Shown here: in pieces, positions 42,126-50,937 of the stretch | Numbering within the stretch: position 1 is the stretch's first letter | Layout of the letters: the number at the start of each line of letters is the position of its first letter | Assembly (NCBI GenBank): GCA_016650125.1 | Contig: JAENWT010000009.1 | Location: forward strand, 1-64,000 | Direction: 5' to 3' | Source: Thermoleophilia bacterium | GTDB taxonomy: Bacteria; Actinomycetota; Thermoleophilia; Solirubrobacterales; 70-9 | DNA length: 64,000 nucleotides | Notes under the pieces: generated by a model | What the model saw: the letters and a program-made list of their open reading frames with translations, nothing else | The model's database searches: none | What the model was told of the DNA's origin: nothing | Position numbers and translations under genes: made by a program

Positions 42126-43058
42126 ATGAAAGTATTCGTAGCCGGAGCCGGCGGAGTGATCGGACGGCCGCTCGTGCGGCAGCTGGTCGCCGCTGGGCAC
42201 GAAGTGACCGGGACCACGCGCAGTGACAGCAAAGCGCGCCAGATCGAGACTTCCGGGGCCACTCCGGTTGTCTGCGACGCGTTTGACCCGCAGGGTGTGA
42301 CTGAAGCCGTGGCCAAAGCAGCCCCCGACGTGATCATCAACCAGTTGACCAATCTGCCCACCACAGGCGACCGGCGTGATCCCGATTACTACACCGCAAC
42401 GAACCGGCTTCGCCGGGAAGGCGGCCAGATCCTGATCAAGGCGGCTCAGGCTGCGGCGGTGAAGCGCCTCGTCACCCAGAGCATCGCTTTCACCTACCTT
42501 CCGCGCGGATCCTGGGTCAAGAATGAAACCGACGCCACCGTGGGCGCTTTCGACGGTTCAATCAGTGACGCCTTTCAGTCGGCCCTCACCCACGAGCAGA
42601 ACCTTCAGGACGCCGAAGGAATCGACGGCCTGATCCTGCGCTACGGATTCTTTTACGGACCCGGCACCTACTACGCCGCCGACGGGCCGACGGCCTCCGA
42701 GGTCCGGCGCCGTCGATTCCCCCTGGTCGGTCCGGCAACGGGCACCTTTTCCTTCGTCCACGTCGATGATGCCGCGGAAGCGGCGGTAGCCGCCGTAACC
42801 CAGGGATCACCGGGGATCTACAACATCGTCGACGACGAACCCGCAGCCCTCAAGGAGTGGCTGCCCGTCTATGCCGAGGCTCTCGGCGCCAAGCCTCCCC
42901 GGCGGGTGCCGGCCTGGCTGGCCCGCCTGGTCGCCGGCAAGTCCCTGACCGAATCAGCGATCAACATGCGCGGGGCGAGTAACGCGAAGGCCAAAGCCGA
43001 ACTCGGCTGGCGACCGTCTCACTCGAGTTGGCGCCAGGGCTTCAGCGACTCGCTCTAG
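42126..43058 (+). CDS. NAD(P)-dependent epimerase/dehydratase family protein
   Basis: This extended short-chain dehydrogenase starts [20 protein letters not shown], a glycine-rich NAD(P) loop. [15 protein letters not shown] stands where the Ser-Tyr-Lys region is expected, but the canonical YxxxK is not clear, suggesting an atypical or non-epimerase member. [15 protein letters not shown] and [16 protein letters not shown] are family features. GAGGAGG is a likely ribosome-binding site before ATG 42126. Its stop codon overlaps the ruvB stop on the other strand in one CTAG. Confidence 0.82.
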   Translation: MKVFVAGAGGVIGRPLVRQLVAAGHEVTGTTRSDSKARQIETSGATPVVCDAFDPQGVTEAVAKAAPDVIINQLTNLPTTGDRRDPDYYTATNRLRREGGQILIKAAQAAAVKRLVTQSIAFTYLPRGSWVKNETDATVGAFDGSISDAFQSALTHEQNLQDAEGIDGLILRYGFFYGPGTYYAADGPTASEVRRRRFPLVGPATGTFSFVHVDDAAEAAVAAVTQGSPGIYNIVDDEPAALKEWLPVYAEALGAKPPRRVPAWLARLVAGKSLTESAINMRGASNAKAKAELGWRPSHSSWRQGFSDSL

Positions 43059-44143
43059 AAGAGCTGCGCGTTGCCGCGTGGGACCGGAAGGCCCAGGTGC
43101 TCGAAGGCGGCGGCGGTGAGTACGCGTCCGCGCGGGGTGCGCTTGAGCATTCCCTGCTGGAGCAGGTACGGCTCGAGTACGTCTTCGATCGTGTCCTGCT
43201 CCTCGCCGATCGCCACGGCGATGGTCGAAAGTCCGACCGGGCCGCCAGAGAACTTGACCGCGATCAACTCCAGGAGTGCGCGGTCGGAGCGGTCGAGGCC
43301 GGCCTGGTCCACCTCGAGCATCTCGAGGGCCGATGCGGCGATCTCGGCGTCGACCACCCCGGAATGCTTGACCTCGGCGAAGTCACGAACCCTCTTCAGC
43401 AGGCGGTTGGCCACCCGGGGTGTGCCGCGGGAGCGCTCGGCGATGGCCTGGGCGCCGGCGTCGTCGATCTGGACCTTCAGGATGTCGGCCGAGCGCAGGA
43501 CGATCTTCGTCAGATCGGCCGGCGTGTAGTACTCCAGGCGATGGGAGACGCCGAAGCGGTCCCTGAGTGGCGTGGTCAGCAGGCCGCTGCGGGTGGTGGC
43601 GCCGATCAAAGTGAACGGCGGTAGCGGCAGGGTCACGGTCTGCGCGCCGGCCCCCTGGCCGAGCACGACCGGCAGCACGCCATCCTCCATCGCCGGGTAG
43701 AGGGTCTCTTCGATCGCCCGTCCCAGCCGGTGGATCTCGTCGATGAAGAAAACGCTGCCCGGTTCGAGCGATGTCAGGAAGGCGGCGACGTCACCCTTCC
43801 GCTCGAGCGCCGGCCCGGCCGTCTGGACGAGATTGACCCCCATTTCGGCGGCGACGATGTTGGCCAGGGAAGTCTTTCCGAGCCCGGGCGGTCCGGCCAG
43901 CAGCACGTGGTCGAGCGGTTCGTTCCGGCGGCGCGCCGCTTCGATGAAGACAGCGAGCTGGTCGGTCACCTGGGTCTGGTTGACGAAGTCGGCGAGGCTT
44001 GGCGGGCGCAGCGAGATGTCGAGTTCCTGGTCGGGCACGTCGGCGCGGGCGTCATGGACCCGTGGCTCGGCGCCCTCCGGCAGATCGGCATCGATGCTCA
44101 GGTTGATCCGGCTGCCGCCGAATTCGGGCAGGTCGGCCATCAC
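43055..44143 (-). CDS. ruvB: Holliday junction helicase subunit RuvB
   Basis: RuvB is the AAA+ motor that drives branch migration with RuvA. The Walker [18 protein letters not shown], Walker [10 protein letters not shown], sensor [17 protein letters not shown] and the arginine finger in [16 protein letters not shown] are present. The C-terminal winged helix ends [20 protein letters not shown]. The start is GTG 44143, overlapping ruvA as GTGA, or ATG 44140. The ruvC-ruvA-ruvB order is standard. Confidence 0.97.
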   Translation of the reverse strand: MMADLPEFGGSRINLSIDADLPEGAEPRVHDARADVPDQELDISLRPPSLADFVNQTQVTDQLAVFIEAARRRNEPLDHVLLAGPPGLGKTSLANIVAAEMGVNLVQTAGPALERKGDVAAFLTSLEPGSVFFIDEIHRLGRAIEETLYPAMEDGVLPVVLGQGAGAQTVTLPLPPFTLIGATTRSGLLTTPLRDRFGVSHRLEYYTPADLTKIVLRSADILKVQIDDAGAQAIAERSRGTPRVANRLLKRVRDFAEVKHSGVVDAEIAASALEMLEVDQAGLDRSDRALLELIAVKFSGGPVGLSTIAVAIGEEQDTIEDVLEPYLLQQGMLKRTPRGRVLTAAAFEHLGLPVPRGNAQLF

Positions 44144-44742
44144 ACACCGCCTTTGCCGGGAGCGGCGCGCTTCAGGGCCGCGCCGATCAGGGTCTCGGCA
44201 TCCTCGGCACCTTCGATCCCATCCAGCATCTGCTCGGCTTCGAGCGGCGCGTAGCCAAGGTTGATCAGACCGTCCCGGGCCATTGAGCGGGCACTGGACG
44301 CTTCCGGCGCAGCGATCGTCCCGCCTGCCTGCGCGACTTCTTCCGTGACCCGGTCCTTGAGTTCGAGGATGATCCTTTCCGCCGTGCGCTTGCCGATGCC
44401 CGGGACGGCCTGGAAGCGCTTGGCGTCTCCGGCGACGATTGCGGCGATCAGTTCGCGGTGCGGTCCGCCAGAGAGCGCCGCGACCGCGACCTTCGGGCCG
44501 ATGCCGCTGACGCCGATCAGCTGGACGAAGAGGTCCCGCTCCTCTTCGGAGGCGAAGCCGTAAAGCGAGAGTGAGTCGTCACGGCTGATCGTCTCCGCGT
44601 GCAGGAACGTCTCCTGGCCGGACGCCGGCACGCTTCTCAGAGTCTCGGAACTGACGGTGAGGCGGTAACCGACGCCCGAAGCCTCGATCACGACGTAATC
44701 GGCGCGCCGGACCAGGACCTCGCCGCGGACAGTGGCGATCAA
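44140..44742 (-). CDS. ruvA: Holliday junction DNA-binding subunit RuvA
   Basis: RuvA binds the four-way junction and loads RuvB. The family start [25 protein letters not shown] is present, with the helix-hairpin-helix motifs [16 protein letters not shown] and [21 protein letters not shown], and the C-terminal domain III (ALINLGY-like [17 protein letters not shown]). I use TTG 44742, overlapping the ruvC stop as TTGA. The frame is open to 44952 but runs through ruvC. At 200 residues it is typical. Confidence 0.96.
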   Translation of the reverse strand: MIATVRGEVLVRRADYVVIEASGVGYRLTVSSETLRSVPASGQETFLHAETISRDDSLSLYGFASEEERDLFVQLIGVSGIGPKVAVAALSGGPHRELIAAIVAGDAKRFQAVPGIGKRTAERIILELKDRVTEEVAQAGGTIAAPEASSARSMARDGLINLGYAPLEAEQMLDGIEGAEDAETLIGAALKRAAPGKGGV

Positions 44743-45287
44743 CCCGGCACCCGCACGGGCCGCTGAGCCTGGGCCACGGCACTCTTCTTGCCAGCGGCTT
44801 CCTCGGCGTCGCGGCGTCCGGCGGTACCGCCGTGGCAGATCGCCACCGCCAGCGCGTCGGCGGCATGATCCGGCCTGGGCAGTTCGGTGAGTCCGAGCAA
44901 GGTCGCGACCATCTTCTGGACCTGCCGCTTGGCGGCGTCGCCGGAACCGCAAACGGCGGCCTTGATCGCCTGCGGCGTGTAGGCGAAACAGTCGACGCCA
45001 CGCTGGGCCGCGGCCAACATGACCACGCCCGAGGCCTGGCCGACTTTCATCGCCGAAGCAACGTTCTTGCCGAAGTAGATGTCCTCGATCGCGAGGGCCG
45101 AAGGCTGGTGCCAGTCGAGCAGTTCGAGCAGGCTGCCGTGAATGTGCGCGAGCCGGTGCTCAATCGCCTGACCGGCGTTGGTCTCGATGACGCCACCGTC
45201 GAGCGCAACCATGTGTCCGCCCTCGATCCGTACCACTCCGAAGCCCAGGTTGGCCGTCCCGGGATCTATGCCCATTACGACTCTCAT
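44739..45287 (-). CDS. ruvC: Crossover junction endonuclease RuvC
   Basis: RuvC resolves Holliday junctions. The catalytic acidic residues are visible: Asp7-8 region in MGIDPGTANLGFG, Glu in LAIEDIYFGKN, and the Asp pair in PDHAADALAVAICH. The 182-residue protein has a short basic C-terminal extension (RRDAEEAAGKKSAVAQAQRP) beyond the core. It leads the ruvCAB set. Confidence 0.96.
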   Translation of the reverse strand: MRVVMGIDPGTANLGFGVVRIEGGHMVALDGGVIETNAGQAIEHRLAHIHGSLLELLDWHQPSALAIEDIYFGKNVASAMKVGQASGVVMLAAAQRGVDCFAYTPQAIKAAVCGSGDAAKRQVQKMVATLLGLTELPRPDHAADALAVAICHGGTAGRRDAEEAAGKKSAVAQAQRPVRVPG

Positions 45288-45323
45288 TAGACATACATTC
45301 TGGAAGGAGCATCGGATGCCTTC

Positions 45324-45815
45324 TCAGCCGCCCTTGATGCCTCCGGGCGGATCTGAAGCGTAGGTCGCGATGAGTCCAGCCACCAGGGCCTTCTTCTCGG
45401 CATCGGTCAGCTTTGCGTTGCTGTGGAGGATGGTGTACTTGCCGGGAGGCATCTCTCCCTCGGTGATCTGTTCGACGAGTTCGTCTACGGCGGGCTGAGG
45501 CTTGTCCCATTCGGAGAAATTCATTGTCTCCCGCCCCTCGTCGACGTCGGATTGGACGAGCCAGGACACCGGAGCGACGTTCGAATACCACTTCCACTCG
45601 GTCAGGTTGCTGTGGCAGTCCCCGCAGGAAGTGCTGAAGAGCGCCTTCGTCCCTGCACCTTGAAACTTGGGCGACGCAGTTACGGGGGGATTCGCGTGAT
45701 CCCGGCCGTATGGAACCAGTTGGATCAGGAGAAACACAGCAAACAGGGCACCCAGGAAATACAGGAAGCGCTTTCCCCAGGAAGCCTCTTTGATGCCATC
45801 CGCAATCTTGCTCAC
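45324..45815 (-). CDS. Membrane-anchored haem-binding (cytochrome c-like) protein
   Basis: The N-terminus has one membrane helix at about residues 17-35 (FLYFLGALFAVFLLIQLVP). The exported part has a single c-type haem site CGDCHSN and a downstream EGEMPPGKYTILHSNAKLTDAEKKALVAGL, which supplies a Met/His ligand and is typical of the haem-binding domain family (PF14376-like). At 163 residues it is a small electron-transfer or haem-sensing protein; the partner is unknown. The start is GTG 45815. It sits between yebC and ruvC on the minus strand. Confidence 0.85.
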   Translation of the reverse strand: MSKIADGIKEASWGKRFLYFLGALFAVFLLIQLVPYGRDHANPPVTASPKFQGAGTKALFSTSCGDCHSNLTEWKWYSNVAPVSWLVQSDVDEGRETMNFSEWDKPQPAVDELVEQITEGEMPPGKYTILHSNAKLTDAEKKALVAGLIATYASDPPGGIKGG

Positions 45816-45863
45816 GGGGTCAACCTACCAACCTCGTGTGACGATCGTTACTTTTTTTCTGAG

Positions 45864-46613
45864 CTAGCCGGCCAGGCGCTCCAGGACTTCGTCGGGGATA
45901 TCGAAATTGGCGTGGACATCGCTGACGTCGTCCTGGTCCTCGATCGCTTCGAGCAGCCGGATCAGGGTTCCCGCCTCGGATTCCTCGACCTGGACCGTGC
46001 TGGTCGGCTCGACTGCCAATCCGACCGATTCGATCTCGATCCCCTCGGCCGCCAGCGCCTCTTTGACGGCGGTCAGGTCGGTCGGCTCGGCCAGGACCCG
46101 GAGCTTGCCTTCATCTTCGATGACGTCGCTGGCACCGGCGTCGATCGCGATGATCAGATCGTCTTCGCTGTACTTCTCGCCATCGATCACGACCACGCCG
46201 TGCGTCTCGAACATCCAGGCCACCGAGCCGGGCTCGCCCAGGTTGCCACCGTGCCGGCTGAACGCGTGCCGAACCTCGGCCGAGGTTCGATTGCGATTGT
46301 CGGTCAGCGCTTCGACCAGGATCGCCGCACCGCCGGGCCCGTATCCCTCGAATTGGATGCGCTCGACGATGACCGCGTCGGCGCCCTCGCCGGTGCCACG
46401 ATCGATCGCCCGTTCGATGTTCGCCTTGGGCATCGAATCATCGCGGGCCTTCTGGATCGCGGTGGCCAGCGAGGGGTTGGCTTCGGGGTCGCCGCCGCCC
46501 TCGCCCGCGGCCACGGTGATCGCCTTGGCGAGCTTGGTGAAGCGCTGCCCGCGCTTTGCATCCGCGGCGCCCTTCTTGTGCTTGATCGAAGACCACTTCG
46601 AGTGACCAGACAT
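45864..46613 (-). CDS. yebC: YebC/PmpR-family protein
   Basis: The protein opens with the invariant MSGHSKWSSIKHKKGAADAKRG and has FTKLAKAITVAA, ANIERAIDRGTG and the GGAAILVEALTDNRNRT segment. The family was named as DNA-binding regulators, and more recently some members were linked to translation of polyproline stretches. At 249 residues it is complete. In many bacteria yebC lies near ruvC, as here. It is divergent from the membrane-protein gene at 46636 with only 22 bases between. Confidence 0.95.
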   Translation of the reverse strand: MSGHSKWSSIKHKKGAADAKRGQRFTKLAKAITVAAGEGGGDPEANPSLATAIQKARDDSMPKANIERAIDRGTGEGADAVIVERIQFEGYGPGGAAILVEALTDNRNRTSAEVRHAFSRHGGNLGEPGSVAWMFETHGVVVIDGEKYSEDDLIIAIDAGASDVIEDEGKLRVLAEPTDLTAVKEALAAEGIEIESVGLAVEPTSTVQVEESEAGTLIRLLEAIEDQDDVSDVHANFDIPDEVLERLAG

Positions 46614-46635
46614 ACTTTGATTCTATGGTGGAGCG

Positions 46636-47067
46636 ATGACTACGCAAATCGAGCCGAAAAAACAGCACCGGATAGTCGCCGGCTTCGTTGCCGTGGTCAT
46701 GCTGCTCGCGGCACTTTCGCTCTGGACGATCATTCCGCTGGCCTGGCTCTGGATCGGTTCCCAGGTCGCCGCCACGCAGTTCCCGAGCATGGGTCCCTAC
46801 GCGATCGTGCTCTTCGGCGTGATCGCTTCGATCCTGGTCGTGGCCTGGCTGCTCGGCCTGCTGAGCGAGCTTTACATGAGCCTGACCGGAACCAAGAGCG
46901 TCGCCCCGATCCGCATGGGCTGGATGAAGAGCCTGCGCGATTCGGAGAAGGCTCACCTGCCGCCGACCGTGCTCGAAATGACCATCGTCGGGTCGGTCGT
47001 GATCGCCTTCCTTTCCCTGATGGCCTGGTTCCTCACGGTCGCCGGTTCGCCGTTACCGGGCGGCTGA
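46636..47067 (+). CDS. Unknown small membrane protein
   Basis: The 143-residue protein has three hydrophobic helices, at about residues 14-41, 53-77 and 113-136. The polar loop between the second and third reads YMSLTGTKSVAPIRMGWMKSLRDSEK. I do not recognise a family. It starts 23 bases from the yebC start on the other strand, so the two promoters overlap. It ends just before a long hairpin shared with the convergent pdxT gene. Confidence 0.75.
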   Translation: MTTQIEPKKQHRIVAGFVAVVMLLAALSLWTIIPLAWLWIGSQVAATQFPSMGPYAIVLFGVIASILVVAWLLGLLSELYMSLTGTKSVAPIRMGWMKSLRDSEKAHLPPTVLEMTIVGSVVIAFLSLMAWFLTVAGSPLPGG

Positions 47068-47077
47068 GAGAACATCG

Positions 47078-47143
47078 GAATCCAAGTTGGTGTTTCCGAA
47101 GCCTTTGATTTCTCGAAGCGCTGAGTAAAACCAACTTCGATTC
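47078..47143. repeat. Long hairpin between convergent genes
   Basis: GAATCCAAGTTGGT (47078-47091) pairs with ACCAACTTCGATTC (47130-47143), 14 positions with one mismatch, around 38 bases. It lies between the plus-strand membrane-protein gene and pdxT on the minus strand. There is no T-tract. A bidirectional terminator is likely from its position. Confidence 0.6.
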
Positions 47144-47158
47144 TTCAAGAATTGGTTT

Positions 47159-47704
47159 CTATCTACACGTAAGTACGAACCATCCGTGGATCCGATCGTC
47201 ATCGGTCAACTCGGGGTGGAAGGAGACGGCGGTCACCGTTCCCTGCCTGACCGCGACCGGATGATCACGGATGGTGGCCAGTACTTCGACCCCCTCACCG
47301 GTTGATTCCACCCAGGGCGCCCGGATGAACACCGCCCGGACCGGACCGTCGGCGATCTGATCGATCTCGATGTCGTCCTCGAAGCTCGCGAGCTGTCGCC
47401 CGAAGGCATTGCGCTTCGTCGTGATGTCGATCAGGCCGAGGTGGTCGCGGTCGGCGACAATCATCCCGGCACAGGTGCCGAGGATTGGCCGGCCGGCCGC
47501 GTGATGTTCACCGATCGGCCCGGCCAGACCGGCCACTTCGATCCCCATAGTGATCGTCGTGCTCTCGCCGCCCGGAAGGATCAGCCCGTCGAGCCCCTCG
47601 AAGTCGGCCGGGGTCCTGATCTCCACGGGGCTCGCGCCAACCGATTTCAAGTGCTTCGCGTGCGCGGCAAATCCGCCCTGGACTGCCAGGACCCCGATCT
47701 TCAC
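47159..47704 (-). CDS. pdxT: Pyridoxal 5'-phosphate synthase glutaminase subunit
   Basis: PdxT supplies ammonia to PdxS for PLP synthesis. It has the start KIGVLAVQGGFAAH, the oxyanion region LILPGGESTTI, the nucleophile elbow GTCAGMIV and the His-Glu pair in VSFHPELTDD. I use GTG 47704 because it gives the family start; ATG 47752 is also in frame and overlaps the end of pdxS. The pdxS-pdxT pair is the deoxyxylulose-independent PLP pathway. Confidence 0.93.
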   Translation of the reverse strand: MKIGVLAVQGGFAAHAKHLKSVGASPVEIRTPADFEGLDGLILPGGESTTITMGIEVAGLAGPIGEHHAAGRPILGTCAGMIVADRDHLGLIDITTKRNAFGRQLASFEDDIEIDQIADGPVRAVFIRAPWVESTGEGVEVLATIRDHPVAVRQGTVTAVSFHPELTDDDRIHGWFVLTCR

Positions 47705-47732
47705 CGGCGAGTCGCCGGGATCGTGAGAAGTG

Positions 47733-48629
47733 CTACCAGCCGCGGCCGGCAAGGCGTCCGTCGTCGCCGAGCGCCGACATCTCGATGCCGGGCATCGCGT
47801 CGCCGAGCAGCTCGGACGCGGCGGCGACCCGCTCGGGCTCGTTGAAGTGCGTCGTCGCTTCGACGATAGCCTTCGCCCGGCGTTCGGGGTCGTCGCTCTT
47901 GAAGATGCCGGAGCCGACGAAGTTTCCTTCGGCTCCCAGCTGCATCATCAGGGCGGCGTCGGCCGGCGTGGCGATGCCACCGGCGCAGAAGAGGGGAACG
48001 GGCAGCCAGCCCCTGGTCGCGACGTCGCGGACCAGTTCGAGCGGCGCCTGAAGGTTCTTGGCGGCGGTCGGCAGCTCGACCGAGCTGAGCGTGCCGAGGT
48101 GACGGATGCCCGAGGTGATCTCGCGCATGTGGCGCACGGCTTCGACGATGTTGCCAGTGCCGGCCTCGCCCTTCGACCGAATCATCGCGGCGCCCTCACC
48201 GATCCGGCGCAGCGCCTCACCGAGGTTGGTGGCGCCACAGACGAAGGGCGCCTTGAACTCGAACTTGTCGACGTGGTTGAACTCGTCGGCCGGGGTCAGG
48301 ACCTCGGACTCGTCGATGAAATCGATGTTGAGCGACTCGAGCACCTGGGCTTCGGCGAAATGGCCGATACGCACCTTGGCCATGACCGGGATCGAAACGG
48401 CCGCCTGGATTTCCTTGATCATGCGGGGGTTCGACATGCGGGCGACTCCGCCATCACGGCGGATGTCTGACGGCACACGCTCGAGCGCCATGACCGCGCA
48501 GGCCCCGGCGTCTTCGGCGATCTTCGCCTGTTCGGCGTCGACCACGTCCATGATCACACCGCCCTTGAGCATCTCTGCCAGGCCGGTCTTTACTCGGAAT
48601 GTTGCTTCTTCAGCCATCTCCTTCAGCAT
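47733..48629 (-). CDS. pdxS: Pyridoxal 5'-phosphate synthase lyase subunit
   Basis: PdxS condenses ribose 5-phosphate, glyceraldehyde 3-phosphate and ammonia into PLP. The conserved [19 protein letters not shown], with the first catalytic Lys, and [15 protein letters not shown] with the second are present. [18 protein letters not shown] and [21 protein letters not shown] are also diagnostic. About 298 residues. The start is uncertain between ATG 48629 and ATG 48617; the second has AAGGAG directly against it, too close for normal use. Confidence 0.95.
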   Translation of the reverse strand: MLKEMAEEATFRVKTGLAEMLKGGVIMDVVDAEQAKIAEDAGACAVMALERVPSDIRRDGGVARMSNPRMIKEIQAAVSIPVMAKVRIGHFAEAQVLESLNIDFIDESEVLTPADEFNHVDKFEFKAPFVCGATNLGEALRRIGEGAAMIRSKGEAGTGNIVEAVRHMREITSGIRHLGTLSSVELPTAAKNLQAPLELVRDVATRGWLPVPLFCAGGIATPADAALMMQLGAEGNFVGSGIFKSDDPERRAKAIVEATTHFNEPERVAAASELLGDAMPGIEMSALGDDGRLAGRGW

Positions 48630-48666
48630 AAAGAGTCGCGGAGGCCGAGGTTCTGGACAGAACGGC

Positions 48667-48703
48667 AAAAAGACCCGGGCGAGCCGGACGGAACGCCTCG
48701 GGT
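48667..48703 (-). terminator. Intrinsic terminator of the RpiR-type gene
   Basis: On the minus strand ACCCG-A-GGCG and CGCC-CGGGT form a stem with single-base interruptions, followed by CTTTTT ending at 48667. It comes five bases after the regulator's stop and before pdxS, separating the two transcription units. Confidence 0.7.
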
Positions 48704-48707
48704 TGGC

Positions 48708-49553
48708 CTACTTCAGCTTATAGGCGCGAATGCGGTCGCGATGCGCGTCTTCGTCCCGGGAATAGACCCCGTGGGCGAGCGCGTGGACCAACGCCATGAG
48801 GGCGGTGTTCGAGCGCAGGAAAGAGGGGCTGTTCGAGGAGTAGTAGAGGCTCATGTCGGCTTTCTTGACGGCGTCGGAGAGCGTCGCATCGGCGATTGCG
48901 AGCGTGCGTGCCTCGCGGTGCTCGGCGAGCTTCATCGCGCGGGCCAGCAGGGGGTGCGAGCGGCCGGCGGAAAGGGTGATGAGCAACGTGTCGGGGTCGA
49001 TCCGGCCGAGGCGCTGCAGCGATGGACCGGCGGTCGAAGTGACGATCTCGGCGCGGATGTCGAGCAGGCTGAGCGTGTGGCGGAGATAACTGGCGAAAAA
49101 CGCCATCTGATCGGTGCCGACGATCACGACCTGGTTTGCGGCGGCAAGTGCGGCCACCGCCCCGTCAATCTGCTCCTGGTCGAGTTTCCTCGCCGTTTCC
49201 TCGAGGTTCGCGTGGTCGGTGCCGAGCGATGCCTCGAACTCGGAATGATCAAAGGAGAAGAGCATGCGGCCACCGGCGGTCTCGTTGCCGCCGCCGACTG
49301 TTGCGCGATATTCCTCGATCGCCGAGCTCTGAAGTTCGGGGTAGCCCTCGAAGCCGAGAGCCTGTGAGAAGCGGACCACCGTCGATGACGAAGTACTGGC
49401 CCGGCGGGCCAGCTCTTCGGCAGTCAGGAAGGCGGCCTCGTCGAGGTGGTCAACGATGTAACGGGCCACATCCTTCTGCGATCGGGAAAATTCGTCGATC
49501 CGGTCCTGGATGTAAGTTGACAGGGTCTTGGTATCGGCGGTCACTGTGCTCAC
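48708..49553 (-). CDS. MurR/RpiR-family transcriptional regulator
   Basis: RpiR-type regulators bind sugar phosphates through a C-terminal SIS domain and DNA through an N-terminal helix-turn-helix. Here SQKDVARYIVDHLDEAAFLTAEELARRASTSSSTVVRFSQALGF is the HTH domain (about residues 25-70). The SIS domain runs from about 125 to 260 with VVIVGTDQMAFFASYLRHTL and LITLSAGRSHPLLARAM. I use GTG 49553; the open frame upstream overlaps a divergent gene. The ligand is unknown. No sugar operon is adjacent, so the targets may be elsewhere. Confidence 0.87.
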   Translation of the reverse strand: MSTVTADTKTLSTYIQDRIDEFSRSQKDVARYIVDHLDEAAFLTAEELARRASTSSSTVVRFSQALGFEGYPELQSSAIEEYRATVGGGNETAGGRMLFSFDHSEFEASLGTDHANLEETARKLDQEQIDGAVAALAAANQVVIVGTDQMAFFASYLRHTLSLLDIRAEIVTSTAGPSLQRLGRIDPDTLLITLSAGRSHPLLARAMKLAEHREARTLAIADATLSDAVKKADMSLYYSSNSPSFLRSNTALMALVHALAHGVYSRDEDAHRDRIRAYKLK

Positions 49554-49604
49554 GCGGATCCAATTCGCCCCCCCACCACGTTTCCCTTCTAAGTGCAGGG
49601 TTTT

Positions 49605-49943
49605 ATGAATTCCTTCTCCGGACTGCCAAATCGCCGCCAGAGCCTCACCGGTCACACCGAAGACGGTGACGAGATCTGGATCATCCGGTCGATTTCGCAG
49701 AAGTTCTACAAGTGCCAGGGGTGCTACGACTCGATCGAAGTCGGCGACGAACACGTCGTCGTCCAGTACATCGGCCGCATCGGCGGCACCGAGCACTCGC
49801 ACTGGCACCGCCGTTGCGCCGAGGAGATCCTTTTCAACCAGACGCGCGGACTGAGGACCGTCCCGGCGAACGAATCGAGCCGCGACCGGCTTGAAGCCCG
49901 CGGCCGGCGCCCCTCGGGCAAGAGGCGCCGTCCCCGTAATTGA
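49605..49943 (+). CDS. Small actinobacterial zinc-binding protein
   Basis: The 112-residue protein has a Cys-x2-Cys pair in YKCQGCYDSI and, after about 30 residues, HSHWHRRCAEEIL, a likely four-ligand zinc site (C, C, H, C). DEIWIIRSISQKFYKCQGC and GDEHVVV resemble the small proteins often labelled 'ATP/GTP-binding' in Streptomyces and Mycobacterium annotations, which lack a nucleotide loop. The C-terminus is strongly basic (RRPSGKRRRPRN), suggesting nucleic-acid contact. It is divergent from the RpiR-type regulator. The function is unknown. Confidence 0.78.
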   Translation: MNSFSGLPNRRQSLTGHTEDGDEIWIIRSISQKFYKCQGCYDSIEVGDEHVVVQYIGRIGGTEHSHWHRRCAEEILFNQTRGLRTVPANESSRDRLEARGRRPSGKRRRPRN

Positions 49944-49954
49944 TTTCCAGGATC

Positions 49955-49993
49955 GGCAGTGAAATTAGTCCCCTGGGGGGCAATTTCACTGCC
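49955..49993. terminator. Strong hairpin between convergent genes
   Basis: GGCAGTGAAATT (49955-49966) pairs perfectly with AATTTCACTGCC (49982-49993). The C-run and G-run between them can extend the stem. It is located 12 bases after the stop of the plus-strand gene and 14 before the stop of the minus-strand gene. No T-tract is present. A bidirectional terminator is likely. Confidence 0.6.
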
Positions 49994-50006
49994 AGTTGCC
50001 AGCGAC

Positions 50007-50462
50007 TCAGTCGTTCGAGCTATGCCTGACCCAGTAGAGGGCTCCGGCGAGCAGCCCGATGGCGACAAGCGCGAACACCGCGATGATCAGCCCGTCGGCG
50101 AGTCCTTCGTCTTCTTCCGCCGACTCCGGCGCGCCCTCCGGCACGGTGACGTCAGCGAACCGGTCTTCGTTGAGGTAATACGCAGGCGAGTTCAGGTTCA
50201 CCTCGACCTGGCCATCCGGGCTGATCCGGACATAGGACTCGCCGTCGTATCCCTTGATAACCACCGACTTGCCCGTCCGGTTGACGAGCTGGACGTTGTC
50301 GTCGAAGTTCTCGATCTGGACCTCGAGACCGTCAGCAGCCGCCGCCGGTGTGATCGACGTGATCTCAGATCTGAAGTTGGGGTTGCCCTGGTGGGCGATG
50401 GCGGGCGACGGTGCGGCCGCCAGTGAAACGAGCACAACGAGTGTGCCGATCAGGCGCTTCAT
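50007..50462 (-). CDS. Secreted, C-terminally membrane-anchored protein of unknown function
   Basis: It has a signal peptide (MKRLIGTLVVLVSLAAAPSPAIA), an extracellular domain of about 90 residues and a C-terminal membrane helix at about 124-145 (GLIIAVFALVAIGLLAGALYWV). The domain contains VQIENFDDNVQLVNRTGKSVVIKGYDGESYVRI and AYYLNEDRF. That pattern of D-N-x-L-x-N with GYDGE-Y recurs in other actinobacterial surface proteins as I recall them. No catalytic residues are apparent. It may be a cell-envelope binding domain. Confidence 0.75.
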   Translation of the reverse strand: MKRLIGTLVVLVSLAAAPSPAIAHQGNPNFRSEITSITPAAAADGLEVQIENFDDNVQLVNRTGKSVVIKGYDGESYVRISPDGQVEVNLNSPAYYLNEDRFADVTVPEGAPESAEEDEGLADGLIIAVFALVAIGLLAGALYWVRHSSND

Positions 50463-50539
50463 CTTGTGGCTCCTGAATCCCGGGTGCTGCGGATACGGAC
50501 AGCTTCACCGGTCAGGCGCCCGAAGGCGAATCGACCGGC

Positions 50540-50857
50540 TCAGGCAGCGAAGGCCGGTGGAGCCCGGCCGGCGAGATTCGAAGCAATAAGCAGCGCGCCC
50601 AGGATCGAATCCCGGGCCGCTTCGTGTCCGCTGGGCGGCTGGGTGCCGCGTCCTCTCCTGGCCGGACGTACCGTACGGGCCAGCCTACCTACGAGTTCCT
50701 CACCGACGTACCGGCCGAGCGCGAGCGGCGCGGCCAGGAGAAATACCGGTGTCGTGAAGAGCAGGATCTCCGGAGATCCGACCAGCGCGAGAAAAAGCGT
50801 CCAGCCGACCGCCACGAAAAGCAGTCCGGCGGTTCGACCGTTGAAGGTCGGATTCAC
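50540..50857 (-). CDS. Small two-helix membrane protein, unknown
   Basis: The 105-residue product has two hydrophobic helices (about residues 9-25 and 28-48) and a polar, basic second half. The start is GTG 50857, seven bases after a TACACT box, so the mRNA may be leaderless. No family is recognised. Coding is supported by a membrane-like N-terminus, not by homology, so this is a moderate call. Confidence 0.55.
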   Translation of the reverse strand: MNPTFNGRTAGLLFVAVGWTLFLALVGSPEILLFTTPVFLLAAPLALGRYVGEELVGRLARTVRPARRGRGTQPPSGHEAARDSILGALLIASNLAGRAPPAFAA

Positions 50858-50937
50858 GGCTACTAGTGTAACTGGCTCGTCCGGGATGGCCGCTCACTAT
50901 TCTGGTTGCCCCTCTTTCCAGTCAGGAGTCACCCGGA

